A stretch of DNA of 64,000 bases, taken from NCBI GenBank assembly GCA_958450365.1, contig CAUEEP010000732.1, forward strand, positions 496,001-560,000. The letters run 5' to 3'. The position numbers were made by a program, and so were the translations under genes. Below are positions 22,310 to 32,400 of the stretch, in pieces. Source of the stretch: Mesorhabditis belari (lineage: Eukaryota; Nematoda; Chromadorea; Rhabditida; Rhabditidae). Below the pieces are notes generated by a model, which was not told the origin of the DNA, did not search any database, and was given only the letters and a program-made list of their open reading frames with translations. Positions within the stretch are counted from its first letter, which is position 1. Each line of letters starts with the position of its first letter.

Positions 22310-23970
22310 CAATTCCCTGAGGAATTTCTGTCAATTATAGGTGTCATTAGTGAGATTTTTTTAAAGAAAAGATAATCAAGTGCCGGCATACCTGAGATTT
22401 TTCAAAAAAAGAACAAACTTCACACTGTATTTAGACGAAATCTTTCCGAGAAAAGTACAAGAAATGGCAAAATTATGTATAAAATGATCCCAACGGAATT
22501 CGAAACGAATTTTAAGACTAAAACGATTCAGGTCATATGTTTACTGATTATCAAAAATCTTACTGTGCATCAAAATCCACGAGATATGCCTGATGCAGAT
22601 GCATGAGATACATCTTGAATGGAACTTGTAGAATAAAGCATAGCACACCCAAGATGAAAGCCGTTGTATAAGTGAAAAGAAAGACGAGGATCGCTTGTTG
22701 AAGAATCTGGAAGAGAGTACAGAATTATGGGAACTCAAGTTCTTCAACCTAACTCAGTTCTCAATGCCTCAAAGCAAATAATTCTGAATTATTTGCTTTA
22801 GGAAAAATATTATTGGATAAAGGTACTAGTTTCTTAAAAGTTCTGAGAATTATTTAAAGTGTCCGCGTCGGGAATTCGATTATTTTGACTCAACAATGCT
22901 ATCCTCTTCAGTTCATCTTTCATAAAAACAAATTTTTTTTCTATTAGGTTGATGCATAAGTGTTTTTGTTCCTTTTCGTCTGCCGTTTCAAGCCAACAAA
23001 TGCACGAATTAAACTACGGTTGATTTCATTAGAAAAACTAATTATTTTTCTGCAAAATAACATTAAAACGGGTTTAAAAATATTTGATGCCTGGATTTTC
23101 TTGAGAGTATGAAGTCGGGTAGTCAAAAAGGGCTAACTCGATGATGCGGTTTAGACACCTTAGCTAAAGAAAACCTATCTTCGTGTCAATAGATAAAAGA
23201 TAGAGAAAAAAAACGTTTGATATTTCGCCAAAATTTCAGAGAAATTCATTCAGCCAATTTTTCCGTAGAGTTTTTTATAGATTTTTACGAAAAAGGCGTT
23301 TTTCACTCTCGAATTTGCTTCAAAGTGAACAGAAATTCATTTAAAAAGATGCAAATTGAACAAAAAAACACTTTTTTTATAGAGTAAACTATAGATTAAT
23401 TCGTGAATTTGTTACTTTTTAACAGAAGTACGAAAAAAACGAAAAGACTTATGCATCAACCTATTACAATGACATTCTTAAGAAGCTTGTAATTGTTGAT
23501 TTTCTATCAGAATATTTTCTTTACTTACCTTTTTCTTATAGGAAACCCTTTTGAAGTGATAAACCTTTTCTTTTCTCCATAATTCTTGTTAAAATGATTT
23601 TATGCAAGAGGTGGAGGAAAAAGTTCAGCTCTTGTATAGTTCGTTGATGAAAATTATTTTATAATGCAAACATAATTTTATAAGTATTGGATAAGCTTTT
23701 TTCATCCGATTATCAATAAAGAAAGCAAATAGAAAATCCTGTGAAAAGTGCTTGGTTTCAAATAAAGTAATGAGCCTGTACAGTAGTACCCATTGTGATA
23801 TAAAAACTTTCAAGTAATGCATTGGTTTTGGGACGAGCAATGGGAACTTTTGTGGTATTTCTAGAAGAAATGCTTGCTTTGAAATAGAAACTGGTTAACC
23901 TGCAAGAATATCATGGATTGTCTTCTAAATTATCGTAATTTAGAAGACTAAATTATAAACCCAGAAAGTT
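22310..23970 (-). pseudogene. Decayed Srt-type chemoreceptor (cluster member D)
   Basis: Recognisable Srt exons in the right order but broken. Exon 1 (about 23968) reads MKTFWVYN then has a short insertion and stops before DNLEDNP and YSC. Exon 2 (about 23860) is readable (ESFYITMGTTVQ). Exon 3 has a stop after LLIIG. The TM2-TM5 exons are missing. Only the 3' part of the WRKEK...SYKK exon remains, cut at 23580. The ILQQAILVFLFTYTTAF exon has a net frameshift before ISWILMH. The last exon is truncated after GMPALDYLFFKK. A family D MITE (22944-23464) lies inside. A 76-bp direct repeat (23581-23656 and 24001-24076) marks a rearrangement. Confidence 0.85.
22944..23464. mobile_element. Family D mariner-like MITE, copy 2
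   Basis: 521 bp, flanked by TA (22942-22943 and 23465-23466), nearly identical to the copy at 13130-13650 but inverted. High identity implies recent activity. Confidence 0.9.
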
Positions 23971-24076
23971 TTCATCTTGAAAATGAATTTATTTTGAAGG
24001 AATTCTTGTTAAAATGATTTTATGCAAGAGATGGAGGAAAAAGTTCAGCTCTTGTATAGGTCGTTGATGAAAATTC
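23581..24076. repeat. 76-bp direct repeat bracketing part of pseudogene D
   Basis: 23581-23656 and 24001-24076 both start AATTCTTGTTAAAATGATTT and differ at a few positions. The inner copy abuts the truncated WRKEK exon, so it marks a deletion or insertion breakpoint. Confidence 0.8.
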
Positions 24077-24581
24077 ATTAGGATAATGAAACAAGTTCTC
24101 TTGGAAGTTATTTTCATTGTATGGATGAAAATGTTTGGTAAAATGTTCCGCTTTGAAAGAGCTTATCATTAGATTTATGTGAAAAGATCAAAAAATCAAA
24201 GTTTAAGTGACTGCTAACAATCAAAACTGCTTATGGAAACTCATCAAAACTGCTAACAACAGGCAAGCCTGCTAACAAACCACTAATCTGACAGTATTTT
24301 GGCGGATTTTAAGATAATTTTGTTTGTTGTCTTAAATTCTAGTCTCGAATTGCGCTAAAGCGCTTGGTCAATTTCAATTTCCAATGAAAAATCTCAGCCA
24401 ATTTGCTGTGTCTCTTCAAAATGTGATCTTTTGAAATAGCCAATAGAGCCAGTCTCTCTTTCTTCCTTTCAATGCCTACTCAGACAACTTGAAATTCAAG
24501 AGAGCATTTTACCGATTCTTCACCGTTCAGTGTTCCTTCCTCAATTGTTGCTCAATTCTTTTCTCCATTACAAGCCACTTT

Positions 24582-26510
24582 ATGCTATTGATCCTAAAAT
24601 TTTGGCTGTTTATTGCTTACTTTCAAACCTATTATCATGCAACTGCTGGCTGTGTTCCGGTTCAATCAACGTGAGTTTAATGGCATTTATCTTTGCTTGA
24701 ATTTCCAATAGGAACACTAGTCCAACCAGCACAATCACTACAACGACTACCACTGCAACGACCACCACTACTTCAACAACTACTACGACCACAACAACGA
24801 CAACAAGTACTACAACAACTACGACCACAACTACAACAACTTCAACTAGTACAACTACGACAACAAGTACCACCACTACCACTACAACGACCACTACTAC
24901 GACAACTTCAACAACGACTACGACTACAAGTACCACCACTACCACTTCAACCACAACAACTACAACGACTACAACCACAACAACAACGACAACCACTACT
25001 TCCACAACAACTAGTACAACGACAACAACTACAACGAGCACCACGACAACTACTTCTACTACAATGACCACAACCACTACAACCACGTCGACGATGACTA
25101 CAACAAGCACAACGAGTACCACGACAACAACAACGACGACGACCACCACTACAACGACTAGTACAACCACGTCAACTACCACAACTACGACTACCACTAC
25201 TACGACGTCAACCACAACAACCACAACTACAACAACTACAACGACTACAACCACAACTACAACAACTACCACGACTACTACCACTAGGACCACCACCACT
25301 ACAACAACTACTACGACAACAACAACAACTACTACTACAACTACTACAACAAGGACTACAACGACAACGACGACTACCACCACAACTACGACTACTACTA
25401 CGACGACAACGACAACCAGGACTACTACAACCACCACAACCACTACTACGACGTCAACCACTTCAACAACTACTACAACTACAACAACGACCACTACGAG
25501 TACCACTACTACGACAACAACTACAACAACGACCACCACTACTACGACCACGACAACGACAACCAGGACCACGACAACCACCACAACCACTACTACGACT
25601 ACAACTACAACTACTACAACAAGGACTACAACGACAACGACGACGACAACGACGACTACCACGACAACTACGACTACTACTACGACGACAACGACAACCA
25701 GGACTACTACAACCACTACTACGACAACAACAACAACAACTACTACTACTACGACCACAACTACAACTACTACAACAAGGACTACAACTACAACTACAAC
25801 GACCACTACCACAACAACTACGACGACAACGACAACCAGGACCACTACAACCACCACAACCACTACTACGACAACAACTACTACCACTACAACGACTACG
25901 ACAACTTCAACCACTACTAGTACAACTACAACCACAACTACGACAACCACTACCACAACAAATCGTAAATAAACCTCAAACTGAATGATCTCAAAATTTG
26001 TTTTAGCTTGTGCCTCGTGTGCCATGCTTACAGCAAGCTCACTCGGAACTGGTGTTGGAACGTCGACATTTGTTTATGAGTAGATAATATAAAAAGCTGA
26101 TCGCTAACAAGTACATTTCAGCACCGATGCAAATGGCTGCGGAACAGCGACTTGGGATTGCACAACGACAGGAAATCTTCTGGTTTCTTTGATTGTAGAC
26201 GTGAGTTCAACATTTGAGATAGAGAATATGAGCACTGTTAGGATAAGTTTGATTTATAGATTGAAATTGCAATTAGCTTTGAACTTTGTATGAATCAGTG
26301 GTATTGATTACACTTTGAGGGTGTACTGATGTTGCCCCTTGACACGGGTTGTGGATCAGCAATGACGACAGCGAATGAATTGGTTTGTGATGGAAATGGG
26401 CAATGGACAGTTGGGGTAAGGTGACTGAATCGAAAACATTTCATTCATAAATGCAGGGAGTTGCTTTCACAACGCTCAGCTGTTTGGTCTCTACTCCTTG
26501 TTTAGGCTGA
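24582..26510 (+). CDS. Secreted threonine-rich mucin-like protein with C-terminal C6 domain
   Basis: Six exons: 24582-24670, 24712-25964, 26007-26079, 26122-26200, 26320-26415 and 26457-26510 (TGA). Exon 1 gives a signal peptide (MLLILKFWLFIAYFQTYY then HATAGC). Exon 2 codes for about 417 residues that are nearly all Thr, with scattered Ser and spaced Arg. The last four exons give a Cys-rich module: CASCAMLTASSLG, DTDANGCGTATWDC, GCGSAMTTANELVC, DGNGQWTVG and LSCLVSTPC, matching the nematode C6 domain (Pfam PF01681) in cysteine spacing. Dense Thr implies heavy O-glycosylation, so a surface-coat, cuticle or mucus role is an inference. All phases agree. The start is the ATG that opens the hydrophobic signal segment. 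Confidence 0.85.
24750..25955 (+). repeat. Coding ACN trinucleotide repeat (poly-threonine)
   Basis: About 1.2 kb in which almost every codon is ACN with the third base mixed between A, C, G and T. Serine codons (TCA, AGT, TCG) are more common in the first part. AGG or AGGACC-type breaks (Arg) recur at roughly 20-26 codon spacing in the second part. The opposite strand accidentally gives an open poly-valine frame. Confidence 0.92.
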
Positions 26511-26923
26511 AAGAAAGGTTTCATTTGAATTTCTTTAACGGGTTTTTTTGTAGGATTTTCTATTTACATTGCTTTTTTGTGTATTGATGTTGAAAATGAC
26601 ACATTGTTGCACAAATCCGAACTTTTCACTAGTCTTTTCAAGCGCTCTAATTGCCACTTGACACTTGCCTTTTTGAGATTCCTTTTCTTTAGCTCTCTTT
26701 CCTTTTTGGCCATTCAATTCTTTTGCAAATTTTTCTTGTTAAGATTTCTGTTAGGATTCTAAACTTTTTTCTTGTTAAGATTCCTGAAAAAAGGATCTAA
26801 GTTTCCCTTTTTCCATTGAAATCTTTAAAAATTTTGATTTGACATTGTTAGGATTAATAAATTAAAGAATTAAATGATTAATAAACGAAAACGAAAACAA
26901 AAACGAAATTGGTCAAGAAACAT

Positions 26924-28030
26924 TTATTCTGTATCTTTATAAAATTTAACATTGAAGCAAACATAAGCTGCCAAGAATAATATGGCGAGTGCAACTAAAA
27001 GAAGAACAAAACCAACGGAAACCATGCACAAATTGACTCGATTCAACATTTCGAGATGCGATTTTCCTGAACTTTATTATTTTAATAGATATGAAAGATC
27101 TATTCAATTATATAAGTTTTAGAGAATTCGGTATTCTTTTGACTTTATAAATAGCTACGTTTAAAAACTTGTTGGTTTAAAGGTAGGAGCTGAATTAGGA
27201 CCGATTCCCACTCTCACGATACTTAACGAAGTTTAGAATTAAACCCGAGCAACAATTGGTAAACTTAATAAAATGTATATCTCCAATCGATTGAATGAAT
27301 ATCCCGATCCCGAAAACCCCCGGGTACAAATTTACAGCTGAATATCTTTTTTGGCTATCTATAAAGCAAAAGATCAATATGCTCAAATTACTGGGGAGAA
27401 TTGTTGCCCCAAATCTAACCGTATTTCCACAATTATTTCCGTATTATTTCCAAATTTAGCCTTATTTCTTGTGCTGTTAAACCAATTGTAGTTGTTAAAG
27501 CTGTTAAACCAAAGCTGTTAAACCAAAGCTGTTAAACCAATCTATAATTTGGACTTTAAAAAACTTTGGACTTCTTCGTTTTTCTTACTTTCATTTCGCA
27601 ACACTTCTTTTGCTATTCTCCTCTTATCCTCAATCGGTTTTCGAATAATAAAAGTCCTCTGCTCAAAGCTCGTCAAAATCGCTGAATTTCGAAGAGCTTG
27701 TTCCAATGGTTCACATGGAGTTGTTGGTGTTGCTAAAATAACAAAAATCTCTATCATATCAAAAGCGCAATCACAATTCATGTACCCATCTCAAAGGAAA
27801 TCGCTTCAACATCAAGATCATTTTTCGAATAGCTGATTGCTTCTAAAAGAAAGAAATATAAAAACCTTAATTGCTTTAAATCACCTAGATGCATATCGGA
27901 AAAGTAAAATTGATACGAAAAGGGAATATCTTTAAAATAAATTCGAGAAATAGGAATTGCGTTGCTAGTGTTTTCACCTGTTGCATTGATTGAGATCGTA
28001 TTTTTTTGCTTTTCGATGGTATTAAACTTT
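26924..28030 (-). CDS. Unrecognised gene with C-terminal membrane anchor (gene model incomplete)
   Basis: I do not recognise this protein. On the minus strand a plausible exon chain encodes NAIPISRIYFKDIPFSYQFY then FSDMHLE (about 27980-27885), AISYSKNDLDVEAISFEM (about 27835-27785), and TPTTPCEPLEQALRNS with a charged RRIAKEVLRNESKKNEE tail (about 27735-27550). Next come NNTEIIVEIRLDLGQQFSP (about 27455-27390), and lastly MLNRVNLCMVSVG with a strongly hydrophobic segment and a short FYKDTE tail to TAA at 26924. This fits a type I membrane protein with an N-glycosylated ectodomain. Exon boundaries between 27540 and 27065 are uncertain and the 5' end is not found. It could be a decayed gene. 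Confidence 0.4.
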
Positions 28031-28082
28031 ACTTTTTACTTTGTAAACGAGAAAGGAAAACTTCTTGATCTGATCAAACAGA

Positions 28083-28204
28083 AATTAGCTTCTTTCGATC
28101 TTCTCTTCGAAGAATCATTGACCTTAAATTGAACGCCTACAAGCAGACAAGCAGAACGAAGTCCAATCGTTGTCTTGGGCTACATAAGCTAAACGCTGAA
28201 ATCT
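28083..28204 (+). mobile_element. Fragment of a Tc1/mariner-type transposase gene
   Basis: About 120 bp nearly identical to the transposase relic at 30108-30228 (both contain AACGCCTACAAGCAGACAAG). No ends visible. Confidence 0.75.
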
Positions 28205-29085
28205 AGTTGAAAAGGTGATGTGAAATCAAAATTTGCATCTAACCTACAGATTAGAATAGATGCTTGAAACGTAGCTGAGATTGTAATAGAGCCGAGATTA
28301 GAATAGATGCTTGAAACTTCTCATTTTCTATTTCTTTCTTAGTTCAAATGGTGAGTTTTTTTAAAACCAATCCATTTCTGAGAACTTCTTTAGAACAAAA
28401 CACTTCTTTTCTTATTGTTTTCGTTGAATTGTGTCATTCAAATGGGGAAAACGATAAAGTATCATTCTGGAGAGCAGCACATTAAAACGGTAAATCAATT
28501 TGGGATATTGTAATTATTTTGATTACTTTATTGTACTTATCATCTATCTAATCTCTTTTATCCTTCATTCATTTCAGATTGAACACTCTCATGTATTTAT
28601 TTTATTTTTTCCGGCGCCACATTTTTGTTTGCGGTTTGCTGGATGAGAGTTTTTAGTGAGAATTTTCCCTAAAACCTTTCTAATTTTAAAATCTAATTCA
28701 ATCATGGCCATCAGACTTCTGGTGGGTTTTTCTATGATTTAAGAAACTAAACACGACATTCTTTTAACAGTACGATATAAAACTCCATCTACAGGATGTC
28801 TCAAGGGCAGAGCTTAGGGCAGAGCTTAGGGCAGAGCTTAGGGCAGAGCTTAGGGCAGAGCTTAGGGCAGAGCTTAGGGCAGAGCTTAGGGCAGAGCTTA
28901 GGGCAGAGCTTAGGGCAGAGCTTAGGGCAGAGCTTAGGGCAGAGCTCTTAGCCAGTCGGCTATGACGGAAATTGATCTGTTTCATTTTTATTACATGGAA
29001 TAAACTATTTAAGATAAAAAGGATTAAATAAATTGAAAATATTAGCTTTCAGTTGAAATATTGTTAAAATTCAGGTAATGTACAT
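28205..29085. other. Intergenic stretch between the unrecognised gene and XDH
   Basis: AT-rich with a 12-bp minisatellite (28797-28950). No coding or RNA gene seen. Confidence 0.55.
28797..28950. repeat. Minisatellite, 12-bp unit CAGAGCTTAGGG
   Basis: Twelve almost perfect copies. The unit length is a multiple of three, so both strands show spurious open frames (Ser-Ser-Ala-Leu repeats). Confidence 0.93.
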
Positions 29086-29354
29086 GCCGTAAATACTGTA
29101 ATAGTACCTCACCCCCTACCTCGTACAATCGCGTAGTCGCAAAAGTTTTTTAGTATTTCATTTTTTTCAAAGCGCCTGTACTTTCAAAAAATGCGTCTTT
29201 GGTATCAAAAAATAGCCCTGAATTTCAGCTATTTTTTGATATCTAAGCGCGCATTGTAGCATAAACCAGTGTCGAGAAAAACTCGTTCAAAGCTGGACTA
29301 CCCAACACTCCGCACCGTCATTATGGGGGTGGGGTACTATTACAGTATTTACGG
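29086..29354. mobile_element. Family B fold-back MITE, copy 3 (central loop inverted)
   Basis: Same arms as copies 1 and 2, but the centre reads CCCTGAATTTCAG, the exact reverse complement of copy 1's CTGAAATTCAGGG, while the arms keep their orientation. It lies 100 bp downstream of the XDH stop. Confidence 0.88.
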
Positions 29355-29453
29355 TGGGTAACAAGCAAGATGCTCAGCAAGACTTTCCTCAACTGAATAC
29401 TCAATAGGGATAAAGACAAATACGATATAATAAAGCTTTTATGCAAATCTTCT

Positions 29454-32400
29454 TTATAAAGTGACTGTCCATGGAGTGTAAGTGTTGTCTGGTGGTAGCT
29501 GGGGAATCTAGATTTGAGAGAATAACAATTCTGAATTGACATCATTCTTCTTATAACCTTTTCTGTAATCACATCTTCGCAAGCCATCCTGATTCTTTCC
29601 GGAGTTGCCGGCGCATCAAACGAGAAGTAATCAGTTCTTCCCTAAAATTCTCATTTTCATTTTTGCTTTGAATAAACAAGTACCATAAATCTACAGGGTG
29701 GTTTAAAATTATAGCAACTCGGTCGGCTTCAATTAAGATGCCGTTCATTTACATTCTTAAAGCTTTATCCACTTTTTTCTCGTTATTTGATTGGATTTTA
29801 TCTTATTACTCAAAAGCTTTTTAGTTCTTTTTAGTTCTTTTTAGGTTAACTTTAGGAATGATCAAGAAATCTGTTCATCGTGATCTGATCATAGTCTTGC
29901 ACAAAGGTGGAACATCGGCGCCAAGCGACTGAAGTTCGCCAACAAGACCGTTGTTTATCAAACGATTCAAAGGTTTAAAGTTTTGGGAACAAATGAGGAT
30001 CGGATTGGAAGAGATCGGAAGCGCACAGCCAGAATTAAGGACACGATCAAAAAAGTTCGGGACAGTTTCCGCAAAAACGGTCCTCGTTTCGCAAAATCGC
30101 GAAAGAAATTAGCTTCTTTCGATCTTCTCTTCAAAGAATCATTGACCTTAAATTGAACGCCTACAAGCAGACAAGCAGAACGAAGTCCAATCGTTGTCTT
30201 GGGCTACATAAGCTAAACGCTGAAATCTCAAAATTAGCACGCTCAAAGGCCCTGCTAAGGCTAAGGCCCTACTAAGACGTTTCGGAAACAACCGGCATCT
30301 TTATGTGGTGTTCAGTGATGAAAAGATATTTACTGTTGAAGAGTATCTTAACAAGCAGAATAATCGCATCTATTCGAAGATTCTGAAACTCACATTTTGA
30401 ATTCTGTATGCTCTCACAGCTTCTCGAATCGCGAAAAAGGCGGCACTACCGAGGAAAAGCGGTGGTTCGCCAACTGCCTGAAAGTATGAATTTGAGCTTA
30501 TTTGAATCGAAATCTACTTACAAGTATATTTCTAATCAAAAAAATTACTTTGCTAGCGAAAATCGCATATGGATTGCCGCTGTCCCTCAAAAGCGAGACA
30601 TTGAACGCGCAAGGAGCGTCATCAGCCGACGGGATCTTGTAAACGCCAGGGCCTGTATAGATTACTCTAATGCTTTATTAAACGATAAGAAATAGTACTG
30701 TTTGCACAATTGTTTATGATAAATACATTGATTGACATGAATAATGTGGTACAAATAATACACAAGCACAACCCCTGAGTCTAACTGTAGGGAAGGAAAA
30801 AAGAACTAATAATCTAGCCGAGGATTGAACCCTTGACCTCTCGACTAAGATACAAGGCTCTTAGCCGATCGGCCATGGCTGGAGTTTCCTTTTTTTGACT
30901 CTTAGCCAGCAATTAAAGGCAATTAGCTCTACCTCTAGTCAGCCGCATCCCATTCGGTCTCACTTTGATCTCTTCCATCGTAAAGAGGCCATAGCCCTAA
31001 ATATGATCTCAAATTTATTCAAAACCTTTTGATTTCCTTAGCAATAACATATTAAAACAACAATATTGTGATTAGCGCAGAGGTTTAACTTACTTGTGTA
31101 AAAGCTCCTTCTATTTGCCCAATATCAATCGCTGGATTGATCGAATCGCCGATATCCATCACGATATCTGTCGATAGTAACTAAAGATTGTAATAGTTTA
31201 AATTTGAATTGAATTGAATTGAATTAAATTCAAATTCAAATTCAAATTCAATTCAATTCAATTCAATTGAATTAAATTAAATTCAAATCTCTTTTGTCCT
31301 TGAAATCCTCAATTCCTCACCCGATGATCGCCCGTCAAACAATCGACCTCAGCCACACAGCAAGCTGTCCCATAAACACAGTAAGCAAAATGTTTACCGC
31401 CTTTTCCCGTCTCAAAATTGATCGGATCACATTTGTTTCTGTAAGATTTCTTCGTTTCTGATTGCTTATCATATAATTACCATTTGCTTATTATTATTTT
31501 TTGACTTGAAGTTCATTACTGTAAGTCATTTCATTACCTTCCCTGACTGTAAGCCATTTCATTACCTTCCCTGACTGTAAGCCATTTCATTACCTTCCCT
31601 TACTGTAAGCCATTTCATTACCTTCCCTGACTGTAAGTCATTTCATTACCTTCCCATTCCAGTTGCTGATAAGAGTACCCTATCGAAATAAGCCGAAACA
31701 ACCCAGTCAACCCATTTGCCGGTTGGATTTGAATCCATATAAGGCTTGAGACGAGAAAGCAATTGGGAACAAGCATCCTCAAATCATTAAATTAGATATC
31801 AATCTGATAGCTGAATCAGCCTTCACTGACCTTTACCGCTTCTCCATTTAAATCAGATCCAAGACTGGCCACTGTCGGGGTCGTGTTTGGCACCTAAATT
31901 TTGCATTAACAACGGAATGTCAACAGGATTTCGATGGTCATCATTGGCTGTATATCCAGAGCAACGGTGTGCCAGATGCTGTACGATTGCGCACACTCAA
32001 AACAAAGAGAACAATCAAGTCATATAAAGCTAAAAGAAGCAAAAATGAAACTCAAACTCAAACGCCGGACTCGAATCCTAGAGTACCCGCTTTGTATTGA
32101 AGCCCACTGCCGCTTGGCCACCACAACATCTTTTCCTCTCTGGTAAGTCAACTTATAAACTCAGGGTCTGTTTCCTTCTGCGTTTTCTTCCTTCTCAGGG
32201 TTTCTGCGATTCCATCCAAAACTTTGAGCGTTTATAACTTTTGACAGAGTGCTGCATTGCAAAAGGGGAAAGCAGATTCGGAATCAGCGCAAAATTCTAC
32301 ATCGTTTCGTTAATGGTTTATGGCATTTGACCACCACACTCTGTTGACATTCTCTTGTAAGTAAAGTCTTTCTTTAATCAACAGTTTTTTTAAACCTTGT

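Noticed and set aside
24610..26025. A 471-residue poly-valine open frame on the minus strand
   Set aside because: It is the reverse complement of the ACN (threonine) tract. The plus strand has a signal peptide, splice sites and a C6 domain, so it is the coding strand.
30408..30695. 95-residue plus-strand open frame
   Set aside because: Its opposite strand carries two XDH exons ([14 protein letters not shown] and [15 protein letters not shown]), which have clear homology.
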